A stretch of 64,000 bases of DNA, taken from an uncultured Alistipes sp. Its GTDB lineage: Bacteria > Bacteroidota > Bacteroidia > Bacteroidales > Rikenellaceae. The translations under genes were made by a program, and so were the position numbers. Under the pieces are notes generated by a model. That model had not been told where the DNA came from. It saw only the letters and a program-made list of their open reading frames with translations, and did no database searches. Below are positions 43,975-53,158 of the stretch, piece by piece. Positions within the stretch are counted from its first letter, which is position 1; each line of letters opens with the position of its first letter. The stretch is from assembly GCA_944322005.1 (NCBI GenBank), contig CALUNL010000002.1, positions 248,001 to 312,000 on the forward strand, read 5' to 3'.

Positions 43975-44709
43975 ATGGGACAGAAAGTAAATCCGATAGC
44001 AAATCGTTTAGGTATCATCAGGGGTTGGGATTCCAACTGGTTCGGAGGCAAGGACTTCTCCGACAAACTGGTGGAAGACGCAAAGATTCGTAAGTACCTG
44101 AACGTCCGTTTGGCGAAGGCGAGCATCTCGAAGATTGTCATCGAGCGCACGCTGAAACTCGTTACGGTAACCATTTCGACCGCCCGTCCGGGAATCATCA
44201 TCGGCAAGGGAGGCTCGGAAGTCGACAAGTTGAAGGAGGAGCTCAAGAAGCTCACCGGCAAAGAGGTTCAAATCAATATTTTCGAGGTTAAGCGTCCGGA
44301 GATCGATGCAACCATCGTCGCACAGACCATCGCCCGCCAGCTCGAGGGCCGCGTATCGTACCGCCGTGCCATCAAGACGGCCATCGCATCGACGATGCGT
44401 ATGGGCGCCGAGGGTATCAAGGTTCAGATATCGGGCCGTGTAGGCGGAGCCGAGATGGCGCGTTCGGAGACCATCAAGGAGGGACGTATTCCGCTTCACA
44501 CCTTCCGTGCCGACGTGGACTACTGCCTTGCAGAGGCCATCACGAAGGTTGGAATCCTCGGAATAAAGACGTGGATATGCCACGGTACGGTTTACGGCAA
44601 GCGTGACCTGTTCGAGATCTCCGGTGCGGCATCGCAGCAGGGTGCAGCATCGCAGCAGGGCGGCCGCAAGGGCGGAGCGCCGAAACGCAGACGCAACAAC
44701 AAACAGTAA
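43975..44709 (+). CDS. rpsC: 30S ribosomal protein S3
   Basis: A 244-residue head protein at the mRNA entry, with mRNA-helicase activity. The KH motif GIIIGKGG is at about 73-80, followed by the C-terminal domain (GVKVQISGR-like [17 protein letters not shown]). The tail after about 215 is a low-complexity extension with a doubled GAASQQ unit and a basic end (KRRRNNKQ). The extra tail is lineage-specific. Confidence 0.97.
   Translation: MGQKVNPIANRLGIIRGWDSNWFGGKDFSDKLVEDAKIRKYLNVRLAKASISKIVIERTLKLVTVTISTARPGIIIGKGGSEVDKLKEELKKLTGKEVQINIFEVKRPEIDATIVAQTIARQLEGRVSYRRAIKTAIASTMRMGAEGIKVQISGRVGGAEMARSETIKEGRIPLHTFRADVDYCLAEAITKVGILGIKTWICHGTVYGKRDLFEISGAASQQGAASQQGGRKGGAPKRRRNNKQ
44623..44658 (+). 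repeat. Two 18-base tandem units inside rpsC
   Basis: 44623-44640 and 44641-44658 differ at one base and each encode GAASQQ in the S3 tail. Replication slippage is the likely origin. Confidence 0.8.
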
Positions 44710-44737
44710 GTAGGAACCTTTTAAAAGCAAAACAGCT

Positions 44738-45169
44738 ATGTTACAGCCAAAAAAGACCAAGTTTAGAAGGATGCAAAAGGGTCGTATGAAGGGTGTTGCT
44801 CAGAGAGGTAACCAACTTGCATACGGTTCGTTCGGCATAAAGGCGCTCGAGAGCGCATGGATAACCGGCCGTCAGATCGAGGCGGCGCGTCAGGCCATCA
44901 CACGTTACATGAAGCGTGAGGGACAGATATGGATCCGCATCTTCCCTGACAAACCGATCACCAAGAAGCCGGCCGAGGTACGTATGGGTAAGGGAAAGGG
45001 TAATCCGGAAGGATTCGTAGCCCCTGTAACCCCGGGACGTATCCTCTTCGAGGCAGAAGGCGTATCGATGGAGGTAGCACAGGAGGCACTCCGTCTGGGC
45101 GCCCAGAAGCTTCCGATCACCACGAAGTTCATCGTACGTCGCGACTACGACGAGTCGTCAACACTGTAA
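44738..45169 (+). CDS. rplP: 50S ribosomal protein L16
   Basis: The 143-residue protein contacts the A-site tRNA and the base of the L7/L12 stalk. [19 protein letters not shown] at the start and [19 protein letters not shown]-type sequence ([14 protein letters not shown]) mark it; the arginine of the hydroxylated loop is present. Confidence 0.97.
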   Translation: MLQPKKTKFRRMQKGRMKGVAQRGNQLAYGSFGIKALESAWITGRQIEAARQAITRYMKREGQIWIRIFPDKPITKKPAEVRMGKGKGNPEGFVAPVTPGRILFEAEGVSMEVAQEALRLGAQKLPITTKFIVRRDYDESSTL

Positions 45170-45187
45170 AAAAGGAGGAACAGAGAT

Positions 45188-45370
45188 ATGAAAAGTGCTG
45201 AAATAAAAGAGATGTCCGTTCAGGATTTGAAGGAGCGCATCGCAGCCGAGAAGGCTCGCCTCGCTTCGATGAAGGTGCAACACGCAGTATCCCCTGTCGA
45301 AAATCCTTCGAATATTAAGAAAACACGCAGAGACATCGCTCGCATGCTGACGATTCTGCACCAAAAGTAA
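45188..45370 (+). CDS. rpmC: 50S ribosomal protein L29
   Basis: A 60-residue helical hairpin near the tunnel exit that helps recruit trigger factor. [21 protein letters not shown] and [14 protein letters not shown] are typical. A strong AAGGAGG at 45172-45178 lies nine bases before the ATG, unusual in a phylum with few Shine-Dalgarno sites. Confidence 0.97.
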   Translation: MKSAEIKEMSVQDLKERIAAEKARLASMKVQHAVSPVENPSNIKKTRRDIARMLTILHQK

Positions 45371-45380
45371 GAATACGATT

Positions 45381-45635
45381 ATGGAAAGAAATCTTAGAAA
45401 AGAGCGTATCGGAGTCGTTGTCAGCAACAAAATGGAGAAGACCATCGTCGTGGCAGTGGCTCGCAAAGTGAAGCACCCGATTTACGGCAAGTTCGTGAAC
45501 AAGACCACGAAGTTCGTGGCCGAGTGTCTGGACGAAAGCGTAAAGGAGGGAGATACCGTACGCATAATGGAGACTCGTCCGTTGAGCAAGACGAAGCATT
45601 GGAGATTAGTAGAAATTATTGAAAGAGCTAAGTAA
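45381..45635 (+). CDS. rpsQ: 30S ribosomal protein S17
   Basis: The 84-residue OB-fold protein binds the 5' domain of 16S rRNA early in assembly. [21 protein letters not shown] and [14 protein letters not shown] identify it. It lies 10 bases after rpmC and two before rplN. Confidence 0.97.
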   Translation: MERNLRKERIGVVVSNKMEKTIVVAVARKVKHPIYGKFVNKTTKFVAECLDESVKEGDTVRIMETRPLSKTKHWRLVEIIERAK

Positions 45636-45637
45636 TT

Positions 45638-46003
45638 ATGATACAGCAAGAAAGCAGACTCGTAGTAGCTGACAACAGCGGAGCGAAGGAGGTCCTTTGC
45701 ATCCGGGTGCTTGGCGGAACGAAGCGTCGCTATGCATCTATCGGCGATAAAATAGTCGTTGCCGTTAAGAGCGCGTCGCCTTCGGGCGATGTCAAGAAGG
45801 GCGCCGTATCGAAGGCAGTCGTAGTAAGGACGACCAAGGAGATACGCCGTACCAACGGTTCCTATATCCGTTTCGACGACAATGCCGTAGTCCTTCTCAA
45901 CAACCAGGGTGAGATGCGCGGAACCCGAATCTTCGGTCCTGTAGCCCGCGAACTTCGCGACCAGTACATGAAGATCATTTCGCTCGCGCCCGAAGTTTTG
46001 TAA
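45638..46003 (+). CDS. rplN: 50S ribosomal protein L14
   Basis: A 121-residue beta-barrel protein in bridge B5/B8, and the binding site of silencing factor Rsf[28 protein letters not shown] is the family opening and [12 protein letters not shown] the end. Normal length. Confidence 0.98.
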   Translation: MIQQESRLVVADNSGAKEVLCIRVLGGTKRRYASIGDKIVVAVKSASPSGDVKKGAVSKAVVVRTTKEIRRTNGSYIRFDDNAVVLLNNQGEMRGTRIFGPVARELRDQYMKIISLAPEVL

Positions 46004-46024
46004 TAAGTAAAAAAAGTTACAGAT

Positions 46025-46348
46025 ATGTCAGTCAAATTACATATTAAGAAAGGGGATACGGTTCGCGTAATCGCCGGCGACAGCAAGGGCCAGCAGGGCA
46101 AAGTGCTGAAAGTCGAGGTGTCGAAGTCGCGCGCAATCGTCGAGGGAGTAAACCTCATCAAGAAGGCGACCAAGCCGAATGCGAAGAATCCTCAGGGTGG
46201 CATTGTCGAGCAGGAGGCTCCAATCCACGTATCCAATCTGCAGCTTCTGGACCCGAAGAGCGGCAAGCCGACTCGCGTGGGACGTCGCAAGAATGCGGAA
46301 GGCAAATTAGTTCGTTACGCAAAAAAATCAGGGGAGGAGATTAAATAA
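46025..46348 (+). CDS. rplX: 50S ribosomal protein L24
   Basis: The 107-residue assembly initiator carries a KOW motif ([23 protein letters not shown]) and the stretch [19 protein letters not shown]. Its stop codon overlaps the rplE start by one base (TAATG), which suggests coupled translation. Confidence 0.97.
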   Translation: MSVKLHIKKGDTVRVIAGDSKGQQGKVLKVEVSKSRAIVEGVNLIKKATKPNAKNPQGGIVEQEAPIHVSNLQLLDPKSGKPTRVGRRKNAEGKLVRYAKKSGEEIK

Positions 46349-46905
46349 TGGCATACGTACCTTCACTCAAAACGCAGTATAAGGAGCAGATCGTACCTGC
46401 CCTTATGAAGGAGTTCGGCTACACGAGCATCATGCAGTGCCCGAAACTCGAGAAGATAGTCATCAACCAGGGTATGGGTCAGGCCGTTGCCGACAAGAAG
46501 CTCATCGACGTTGCACAGGAGGAGCTGACCCAGATAACCGGTCAGAAGGCAGTCCAGACGAAGTCCCGTAAGGATATATCCAACTTCAAGCTCCGTCGCG
46601 GCATGCCTATCGGCGTTCGCGTCACCCTTCGCCAGAACCGTATGTACGAGTTCCTGGAGCGTCTGATAGCAGTGGCTCTGCCGCGTATCCGCGACTTCAA
46701 GGGAATCAACGACAAGTTCGACGGCAAGGGCAACTACACGCTCGGCATCACCGAACAGATCATCTTCCCGGAAATCGACATCGACAAGATCACCAAGATC
46801 TTCGGCATGGAGATAACCTTCGTAACATCGGCATCGACCGACGAGGAGGCCTATGCGCTTCTCCGCGAGTTCGGACTGCCTTTCAAGAACGCAAAAAAGA
46901 ACTAA
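46348..46905 (+). CDS. rplE: 50S ribosomal protein L5
   Basis: A 185-residue 5S-rRNA-binding protein of the central protuberance. [19 protein letters not shown] and [15 protein letters not shown]-type motifs are present. Its ATG overlaps the rplX stop, and GGGGAGGAG lies just upstream. Confidence 0.98.
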   Translation: MAYVPSLKTQYKEQIVPALMKEFGYTSIMQCPKLEKIVINQGMGQAVADKKLIDVAQEELTQITGQKAVQTKSRKDISNFKLRRGMPIGVRVTLRQNRMYEFLERLIAVALPRIRDFKGINDKFDGKGNYTLGITEQIIFPEIDIDKITKIFGMEITFVTSASTDEEAYALLREFGLPFKNAKKN

Positions 46906-46911
46906 CAGGGT

Positions 46912-47208
46912 ATGGCAAAGGAATCAATGAAGGCTCGCGAGGTAAAGCGCGAGAAACTTGCAAAGCGTTACGCCCATAAGCGTGAAGAGATTGCCGCTGC
47001 ACTGAAGGCAGGCGAAATCGACCACGAGGAGGCATGGGTGGCACTGTCGAAGCTGCCGCGCAACTCCAACCCGATTCGCCAGCACAACCGTTGCAAGCTG
47101 ACGGGCCGTCCGAAGGGATACATGCGTCAGTTCGGCATCAGCCGCATCCAGTTCCGTGAGATGGCCTCGAGCGGCCTCATCCCGGGCGTGAAGAAGGCAA
47201 GCTGGTAG
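46912..47208 (+). CDS. rpsN: 30S ribosomal protein S14, zinc-free form
   Basis: The 98-residue head protein is the long type without the four-cysteine zinc ribbon: only one cysteine ([20 protein letters not shown]) remains. The C-terminal [11 protein letters not shown] is diagnostic. It ends a transcript block: a 273-base spacer with a hairpin and a promoter follows. Confidence 0.97.
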   Translation: MAKESMKAREVKREKLAKRYAHKREEIAAALKAGEIDHEEAWVALSKLPRNSNPIRQHNRCKLTGRPKGYMRQFGISRIQFREMASSGLIPGVKKASW

Positions 47209-47230
47209 GATATACGACCAAGTCGCCGGA

Positions 47231-47257
47231 GTGCGTCTCCGCAAGTACGGAGAGCAC
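47231..47257 (+). other. Hairpin between rpsN and rpsH
   Basis: GTGCGTCTCCG (47231-47241) pairs with CGGAGAGCAC (47248-47257) with one bulged base; flanking GTCG and CGAC could extend the stem. No U tract follows. It lies just before the internal promoter. Confidence 0.45.
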
Positions 47258-47328
47258 CCCTCGGCCGACGTGGCGTGCGCATTTTCAGCGTACGGCCGAA
47301 AAAAGATGTGATTGAGAGCGCCTGAAAA

Positions 47329-47360
47329 TTGGCATAATTGCTCAAAAATCACTATCTTTG
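47329..47360 (+). promoter_or_regulatory. Internal promoter before rpsH
   Basis: TATCTTTG at 47353-47360, with TTGG at 47329-47332 about 20 bases upstream. It gives a leader of about 115 bases, rich in A and T near 47440-47480, before rpsH, and would let the second half of the spc cluster be made separately. Confidence 0.65.
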
Positions 47361-47481
47361 CGCGCGCCGGCGCGGAAGCGCGCCGCACAAACAGACGGAA
47401 AAGGCTGTAAATCGCCCTCCGGGACGATGAAAGCACCGCAAATAGAAAACTTTTAATTTTTAACTTTTAATTCTTAAAATC

Positions 47482-47880
47482 ATGACGGATCCAATCGCGG
47501 ATTTCTTAACGAGAATTAGAAACGCAGTGAAAGCCAACCACAAAGTGGTTGAAGCTCCTGGCTCAAAAATTAAAGAAGCCATCACCAAAATTCTCTATGA
47601 GCAGGGATATATCCTTGCCTACAAGTTCGACAAGGATGAGAAGGGTCATCCTGTAATCAAGATTGCACTCAAGTGGGATGCAGCCACCAAGACCAACGCC
47701 ATCAAGGATTTGAAGCGCGTATCTCGTCCGGGACTGCGTCAGTACTCGTCGGTAGCTGATATGCCGCGCGTACTCAACGGCCTCGGCATTGCAATCGTAT
47801 CGACCTCGAAGGGCATAATGACCGGCGCACAGGCCTGCAAGGAAAATGTCGGCGGCGAGGTTTTGTGCTACATTTATTAA
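47482..47880 (+). CDS. rpsH: 30S ribosomal protein S8
   Basis: A 132-residue central-domain protein; in E. coli S8 also represses the spc operon. TDPIADFLTRIRNA at the start and the C-terminal GVGIAIVSTSKGIMT-like stretch (NGLGIAIVSTSKGIMTGAQA) are diagnostic. It is the first gene after the internal promoter. Confidence 0.98.
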   Translation: MTDPIADFLTRIRNAVKANHKVVEAPGSKIKEAITKILYEQGYILAYKFDKDEKGHPVIKIALKWDAATKTNAIKDLKRVSRPGLRQYSSVADMPRVLNGLGIAIVSTSKGIMTGAQACKENVGGEVLCYIY

Positions 47881-47898
47881 TCTAAAAAACGAAACACA

Positions 47899-48486
47899 AT
47901 GTCAAGAATTGGTAAATTACCTGTAATCTTGCCGGCCGGAGTCGAGGTAACCGTCGCACCGGACAACACGGTAAGCGTGAAAGGGCCACTCGGGACACTG
48001 AGTCAGAAGGTAGACTCGGACATCACCGTCGAAGTCGGTACCACAGTATGCAAGGAGAGCGGCAAGGATATTCCGGCCGTCATAGTAACCCGTCCGACCA
48101 ACCAGCCGCGCCATCGTTCCATGCACGGACTCTACCGCGCGCTGATACACAATATGGTCGAGGGAGTCTCCAAGGGCTATGAAATACGTCAGGAGCTTGT
48201 AGGCGTGGGCTTCAAGGCCGAAGTCAAGGGCGACATCCTCGAGATGAGCCTCGGCTACTCCCACGATACGTTCCTCAAACTTCCGAAGGAGGTTACCGCA
48301 ACTGCGGTTACCGAGAAGAAGGGCAACCCGATCGTAACGCTCAAGAGCGCCGACAAGCAGCTTATCGGACAGGTGGCTGCGAAGATACGTTCGCTGCGCA
48401 AGCCTGAACCGTACAAGGGCAAGGGTATCAAGTTCGTAGGCGAACAGATACGTCGCAAGGCAGGCAAGTCTGCAAATGCTAAATAG
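47899..48486 (+). CDS. rplF: 50S ribosomal protein L6
   Basis: The 195-residue protein has the duplicated L6 fold near the factor-binding site. SRIGKLPVILPAGVEVTV opens it; the second-domain signature PEPYKGKGIKF is present as KPEPYKGKGIKFVGE. It is about 15 residues longer than E. coli L6. Confidence 0.98.
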   Translation: MSRIGKLPVILPAGVEVTVAPDNTVSVKGPLGTLSQKVDSDITVEVGTTVCKESGKDIPAVIVTRPTNQPRHRSMHGLYRALIHNMVEGVSKGYEIRQELVGVGFKAEVKGDILEMSLGYSHDTFLKLPKEVTATAVTEKKGNPIVTLKSADKQLIGQVAAKIRSLRKPEPYKGKGIKFVGEQIRRKAGKSANAK

Positions 48487-48502
48487 TAAAACAGAGTAAG
48501 TT

Positions 48503-48859
48503 ATGTCATTGAATAAGATTGAAAGAAGAGAGAGGATAAAGATGCGCATACGCAAAGTCGTAAGCGGTACATCTGAACGTCCTCGTATGACTGTATTCCG
48601 TAGCAACAAGCAGATTTACGTGCAGTTCGTCGATGACCTTGCAGGCGTTACGCTGGCCTCGGCATCGTCGCTGGAGCTTGCTGGGGAGACGGCAGGAAAG
48701 AACAAGTGCGAAGTAGCATCGATGGTAGGCGCTCTGGCCGCCAAGAAGGCTACGGAGAAGGGTATCACGGCGGTTGCATTCGACCGTAACGGCTACCTCT
48801 ATCACGGCAGAGTAAAAATGTTGGCTGATGCTGCTCGCGAGGGCGGCCTTAAATTCTAA
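48503..48859 (+). CDS. rplR: 50S ribosomal protein L18
   Basis: A 118-residue 5S-rRNA-binding protein. [29 protein letters not shown] near the start and [29 protein letters not shown] at the end are typical. It lies six bases before rpsE. Confidence 0.98.
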   Translation: MSLNKIERRERIKMRIRKVVSGTSERPRMTVFRSNKQIYVQFVDDLAGVTLASASSLELAGETAGKNKCEVASMVGALAAKKATEKGITAVAFDRNGYLYHGRVKMLADAAREGGLKF

Positions 48860-48865
48860 AGCGAT

Positions 48866-49384
48866 ATGGCAAATACGAATGTAAAGAAAGTACGCACAAG
48901 CGACCTCGAGCTCAAGGACAGGCTCGTGAGCATCAACCGCGTCACGAAGGTGACCAAGGGAGGTCGTACCTTCAGCTTCTCTGCAATTGTCGTTGTGGGT
49001 AACGAGAACGGTGTCGTAGGCTACGGCCTCGGCAAGGCGTCGGAGGTTACCTCGGCCATCGCAAAGGGAGTTGAGGATGCAAAGAAGAATCTTGTAAAGG
49101 TACCGGTCATCAACGGAACGATTCCTCACAAGCAGGAGATGCGTTTCGGCGGTTCGCTGGTCATGATACGTCCGGCCGCACCGGGAACCGGAATCATCGC
49201 CGGCGGTGCCATGCGTGCCGTGCTGGAGTCGGTAGGAGTGAAGAACGTGCTTGCAAAGAGCAAGGGCTCTTCCAACCCGCACAACCTCGTGAAGGCTACC
49301 GTAGGTGCACTTTGCGAGTTGCGCGATGCCTACAGCGTTGCCCAGGTTCGCGGAATCTCTCTCAACCAGGTGTTTAACGGTTAA
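48866..49384 (+). CDS. rpsE: 30S ribosomal protein S5
   Basis: The 172-residue protein at the mRNA entry affects accuracy and is the spectinomycin-binding protein. [21 protein letters not shown] and [17 protein letters not shown] are diagnostic, followed by the second domain. The spectinomycin loop looks wild type. Confidence 0.98.
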   Translation: MANTNVKKVRTSDLELKDRLVSINRVTKVTKGGRTFSFSAIVVVGNENGVVGYGLGKASEVTSAIAKGVEDAKKNLVKVPVINGTIPHKQEMRFGGSLVMIRPAAPGTGIIAGGAMRAVLESVGVKNVLAKSKGSSNPHNLVKATVGALCELRDAYSVAQVRGISLNQVFNG

Positions 49385-49397
49385 TAATTGAAGGACT

Positions 49398-49718
49398 ATG
49401 GCAACATTGAAGATAACACAGATAAAGAGCCGCATAGGCGCAACCGCCAAGCAGCGCAAGAATCTCGAGGCTTTGGGACTTCACAGGATCCACCAGAGCG
49501 TACAGCACAGCGATTCGGCCATCATCAAGGGCATGCTGGAGCGTGTAAGCCACCTGGTAGAGGTAAAGGTCGAGGAGGAGAAGGCTTCCAAGAAGGCCGC
49601 TCCGAAGGCTGCAGAGGCAGCCGAGCCGGCAGAGACGGCTCCGGCAGCAGACGCCGAGAAGGCTCCTGCGCGCAAGCCGGCCGCAAAGAAAGTAACAAAG
49701 ACAAAGAAGGAGGAATAG
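49398..49718 (+). CDS. rpmD: 50S ribosomal protein L30 with long acidic-basic tail
   Basis: The first 58 or so residues are a normal L30 (LKITQIKSRIGATAKQRKNLEALGLHRIHQSV). Another 48 residues follow, rich in Ala, Lys, Glu and Pro, probably disordered, giving 106 in all against a usual 58-60. The reading frame continues cleanly to a stop three bases before rplO, so this is not a sequencing frameshift into the next gene. The tail has no recognised function. Confidence 0.94.
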   Translation: MATLKITQIKSRIGATAKQRKNLEALGLHRIHQSVQHSDSAIIKGMLERVSHLVEVKVEEEKASKKAAPKAAEAAEPAETAPAADAEKAPARKPAAKKVTKTKKEE

Positions 49719-49721
49719 TAA

Positions 49722-50168
49722 ATGGAACTCAATAATCTTAAACCCGCAAAGGGTTCGACACATCACGACAAGCGTGTAGGTCGCGGTGCAGGTTCGGGAC
49801 ACGGAGGCTACTCGACCCGCGGAAACAAGGGAGCACAGTCCCGTTCCGGATATTCGAGCAAGCGAGGCTTCGAGGGCGGTCAGATGCCGCTTCAGCGTCG
49901 TCTTCCGAAGTTCGGATTCACGAACCTCAAAAGAGTAGAGTTTAAGCCTATCAATCTCTCGACGCTCGAGGAGCTTGCATCCAGAAGCGGTGCCACCGAG
50001 ATAAACCTCGACACGCTGGTAGCGGCAGGATTCGTATCCTCGTCGGACCGTGTCAAGATCCTCGGCAACGGCATCCTCACCAAGGCACTCACCGTCACCG
50101 CCAACGCCTTCTCGAAGAGCGCGGAGGCAGCGATTACGGCAGCCGGCGGCAGCGTTGTAAAATTGTAG
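49722..50168 (+). CDS. rplO: 50S ribosomal protein L15
   Basis: A 148-residue late-assembly protein with the glycine-rich N-terminal arm (RVGRGAGSGHGGYSTRGNKGAQSRSG, about 18-43) that threads into 23S rRNA. It starts three bases after rpmD; AAGGAGG at the end of rpmD serves as its ribosome site. Confidence 0.98.
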   Translation: MELNNLKPAKGSTHHDKRVGRGAGSGHGGYSTRGNKGAQSRSGYSSKRGFEGGQMPLQRRLPKFGFTNLKRVEFKPINLSTLEELASRSGATEINLDTLVAAGFVSSSDRVKILGNGILTKALTVTANAFSKSAEAAITAAGGSVVKL

Positions 50169-50193
50169 AACAGGCTAAACCCTAAAATCGGAT

Positions 50194-51576
50194 ATGAAAA
50201 GTTATCTATTGGTTGGTATCCTGATAGTGGTGATAGTCGCCCTGCTGGCTACCAACAAGAAACTTGTAGAGACACTCAAGAACATATACAAGATCGAGGA
50301 CCTTCGCAAGCGTATCGGCTATACGATTCTCCTGATCCTGATATACCGCTTGGGCTGTTTCGTAGTGATTCCGGGAATCAACCCGAACCTTCTCGGCGAG
50401 GGTTCCGCCTTGGCGAACCAGATGGACAGCAACAGCCTTTTGGGCTTGCTTAACGTATTCTCTGGTGGTGCATTCGCCAATGCCGCGATATTCGCGCTCG
50501 GAGTCATGCCGTACATCACGGCCTCGATTGTCATACAGCTGCTCGGCATGATGGTTCCTGCCGTACAGAAGTTGATGAAAGAGGGTGAGAGCGGTCGTCG
50601 CAAGATGAACCAGTGGACGCGCCTGCTTACCATACTGGTGCTGGTGCTCCAGGGTCCGACCTACATTGCCAACCTGTATCACCAGGTTCCCGACGCATTC
50701 GTCTATGGCAATTCGTTCGGATTCACGGCCTACGCGACGGTCGTACTGATTGCGGGTACGATGTTCATCATGTGGCTCGGTGAGAAGATCACCGACAAGG
50801 GTATCGGCAACGGCGTATCGCTCATCATCATGATCGGTATCGTCGCACGTCTGCCTCACGCCCTTCTGGCCGAGGTCAGCGCTCGCCTGAGCACCTCCGC
50901 CGGCGACCTGATGATGATCATCATCGAACTTGTGATCCTCTTCCTGGTGTTCATGGCAACCATCGCAGTGGTGCAGGCTGTCCGCAAGGTGCCTGTACAG
51001 TACGCAAAGCGTATCATCGGCAACAAGCAGTATGGCGGCGTACGTCAGTACATCCCTCTGAAGATGAATGCGGCAAACGTGATGCCGATAATCTTCGCAC
51101 AGGCTCTGATGTTCATCCCGATGCTGTTTGTGAACGTCGCCCCGAAGTTCGCCGGAGCCTTCTCCGACATGACGGGCGTATGGTACAATCTTACGCTTGC
51201 GGTGCTGGTAATCGTCTTCACGTTCTTCTACACGGCGATTATCATCAACTCTCAACAGATGGCTGACGATATGAAGCGCAACGGCGGCTTCATCCCGGGC
51301 GTAAAGCCGGGCAAGGCAACCGTTTCGTATATCGACGGCATCATGACCAGAATCACCCTCCCGGGCTCCATCTTCCTGGCAATCGTGTCGATACTTCCGG
51401 CACTGGCCATGAAGCTGCTCGGAATCCAGCAGGCATTCGCATACTTCTACGGAGGTACGTCGCTGCTGATTATGGTGGGTGTTATTCTCGACACTCTGCA
51501 ACAGATAGAGAGCCACCTTCTGATGCGTCACTATGACGGTCTGATGAAGACCGGACGCATCCAGGGCCGCCGATAA
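50194..51576 (+). CDS. secY: Preprotein translocase channel subunit SecY, N-terminally extended
   Basis: The 460-residue protein forms the SecYEG channel in the inner membrane. The SecY core begins at about residue 26 (VETLKNIYKIEDLRKRIGYTILLILIYRLG) and contains the plug region (GGAFANAAIFALGVMPYITASI) and cytoplasmic loops (QYAKRIIGNKQYGG). Before it lies an extra hydrophobic stretch, residues 4-20, which would add a membrane helix. No alternative start that removes it is in frame before about residue 75, apart from GTG codons inside it. Confidence 0.95.
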   Translation: MKSYLLVGILIVVIVALLATNKKLVETLKNIYKIEDLRKRIGYTILLILIYRLGCFVVIPGINPNLLGEGSALANQMDSNSLLGLLNVFSGGAFANAAIFALGVMPYITASIVIQLLGMMVPAVQKLMKEGESGRRKMNQWTRLLTILVLVLQGPTYIANLYHQVPDAFVYGNSFGFTAYATVVLIAGTMFIMWLGEKITDKGIGNGVSLIIMIGIVARLPHALLAEVSARLSTSAGDLMMIIIELVILFLVFMATIAVVQAVRKVPVQYAKRIIGNKQYGGVRQYIPLKMNAANVMPIIFAQALMFIPMLFVNVAPKFAGAFSDMTGVWYNLTLAVLVIVFTFFYTAIIINSQQMADDMKRNGGFIPGVKPGKATVSYIDGIMTRITLPGSIFLAIVSILPALAMKLLGIQQAFAYFYGGTSLLIMVGVILDTLQQIESHLLMRHYDGLMKTGRIQGRR

Positions 51577-51585
51577 AGTTGAGGC

Positions 51586-51591
51586 AAGGAG
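51586..51591 (+). promoter_or_regulatory. Ribosome binding site of map
   Basis: AAGGAG five bases before ATG 51597. It favours this start over an ATG 18 bases upstream. Confidence 0.6.
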
Positions 51592-51596
51592 TTGCA

Positions 51597-52376
51597 ATGA
51601 TATATTTGAAGACAGACGAAGAGATTGAGTTGCTCCGTGAGAACAACATCCTTGTGAGCAGGACGCTCGCGGAGGTGGGTCGCCACATCCGTCCGGGAGT
51701 CACGACCAAGGAGTTGGACAAGATCGCCGAAGATTTTATCCGTTCCAACGGAGCCACTCCATCCTGTCTGGGATACGAGGGCTATCCTGCCGCGACCTGC
51801 ATATCGGTCAACGAACAGGTGGTTCACGGTATCCCGTCGGACAAGATCGTAATCAAGGAGGGCGATATAGTATCGGTCGATTTGTGTACGCTGATGAAGG
51901 GGTTTAATGGTGATTCGGCATATACGTTTGCCGTTGGAGAGATCGGGGACGATGTCCGCCGGTTGCTGGAGGTCACCAAAGAAGCTCTTTATCGGGGTAC
52001 CGCACAGGCAAAGGCCGGAAATCGCGTAGGCGATATCTCGGCAGCCGTGCAGGACTACGTCGAAAGTTTCGGTTACGGCGTGGTGCGCGAACTGGAGGGA
52101 CACGGACTGGGCAGAAAAATGCACGAAGACCCGGGTGTTCCGAATTACGGTGCGCGTGGCAGGGGACCGCTGCTCCGCGAGGGCATGGTCATCTGCATAG
52201 AACCGATGATTACGATGGGCAGTCGGGCGGTTGTGTTCGAACGTGACGGATGGACGGTGCGCACGCGCGACCGCAAGCCTGCGGCTCACTACGAGTTCGC
52301 GGTGGCCATACGCAAGGACGGACCCGATGTGCTGACGGATTTCGGTATAATCGAAGACGCAATTAAAAAAGCTTAA
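51597..52376 (+). CDS. map: Methionine aminopeptidase, type I
   Basis: The 259-residue metalloenzyme removes the initiator methionine from new proteins. Metal ligands are visible: the Asp pair in SVDLCTLMKGFNGDSAYTF, His in GHGLGRKMHEDPGV, Glu in CIEPMITMG and Glu in YEFAVAIRKDG; the substrate His is in VVHGIPS. It follows secY by 20 bases and precedes infA, an order seen in many genomes. Start 51597 gives the family-like MIYLKTDEEIELL. Confidence 0.97.
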   Translation: MIYLKTDEEIELLRENNILVSRTLAEVGRHIRPGVTTKELDKIAEDFIRSNGATPSCLGYEGYPAATCISVNEQVVHGIPSDKIVIKEGDIVSVDLCTLMKGFNGDSAYTFAVGEIGDDVRRLLEVTKEALYRGTAQAKAGNRVGDISAAVQDYVESFGYGVVRELEGHGLGRKMHEDPGVPNYGARGRGPLLREGMVICIEPMITMGSRAVVFERDGWTVRTRDRKPAAHYEFAVAIRKDGPDVLTDFGIIEDAIKKA

Positions 52377-52385
52377 AGAGACTCT

Positions 52386-52604
52386 ATGGCAAAACAGGCT
52401 GCTATCGAACGGGACGGTACGATTATCGAGGCATTGTCGAATGCAATGTTCCGGGTCGAACTGGATAACGGTCACGTTATCACAGCCCACATCTCCGGGA
52501 AGATGCGCATGCACTACATCCGCATACTTCCGGGGGACAAGGTAAAAGTGGAGATGACCCCATACGATTTGAGTAAGGGTCGTATATCCTTCAGGTACAA
52601 ATAA
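52386..52604 (+). CDS. infA: Translation initiation factor IF-1
   Basis: The 72-residue OB-fold protein blocks the A site during initiation. It reads [20 protein letters not shown], then [20 protein letters not shown] and the end [11 protein letters not shown]. Normal length; nine bases after map. Confidence 0.98.
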   Translation: MAKQAAIERDGTIIEALSNAMFRVELDNGHVITAHISGKMRMHYIRILPGDKVKVEMTPYDLSKGRISFRYK

Positions 52605-52621
52605 CAACATGCTTGAAAGTT

Positions 52622-52738
52622 ATGAAAGTAAAAGCATCAATCAAGAAGAGAAGCGAGGATTGCAAGATTGTCAAGCGTAAGGGCAAGCTTTACGTGATAT
52701 GCAAGAAGAATCCTAAGTTCAAAATGCGCCAAGGGTAA
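52622..52738 (+). CDS. rpmJ: 50S ribosomal protein L36, partly lacking zinc ligands
   Basis: A 38-residue protein ([20 protein letters not shown], then [18 protein letters not shown]). In the zinc-binding form the ligands are Cys11, Cys14, Cys27 and His33; here positions 11 and 33 are Ser and Phe, so zinc is probably not bound. It lies between infA and rpsM as usual. Too short for most gene finders. Confidence 0.95.
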   Translation: MKVKASIKKRSEDCKIVKRKGKLYVICKKNPKFKMRQG

Positions 52739-52765
52739 CATTAAAATTAAAGAAGAAAAAGATTT

Positions 52766-53146
52766 ATGGCACGTATAGTCGGTGTAGATTTACCAAAAAA
52801 TAAGAGAGGCGAGATAGGTCTGACCTATATCTACGGAATAGGCCGGAGCACCGCTCAGAAGATTCTCGACAAGTGTGGCATCAGCTACGACACGAAAGTT
52901 GAAAACTGGACTGATGAGCAGGTCGGCGCAATCCGTGCAGCGATAGCCGAAATGGACATCAAGGTCGAGGGCGAATGCCGTTCGGCCGTTCAGTTGAACA
53001 TCAAACGACTGATGGATATCGGTTGCTACCGTGGTATCCGTCACCGTATCGGTCTTCCGGTTCGCGGACAGAGCACCAAGAACAACGCACGTACCCGCAA
53101 GGGCAAGAAGAAGACCGTAGCAAACAAGAAAAAGGCAACCAAGTAA
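52766..53146 (+). CDS. rpsM: 30S ribosomal protein S13
   Basis: The 126-residue head protein contacts the P-site tRNA and S19. [29 protein letters not shown] opens it and [25 protein letters not shown] closes the core, followed by a basic tail. It heads the alpha part of the cluster. Confidence 0.98.
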   Translation: MARIVGVDLPKNKRGEIGLTYIYGIGRSTAQKILDKCGISYDTKVENWTDEQVGAIRAAIAEMDIKVEGECRSAVQLNIKRLMDIGCYRGIRHRIGLPVRGQSTKNNARTRKGKKKTVANKKKATK

Positions 53147-53158
53147 TAGAGGAGAGTT

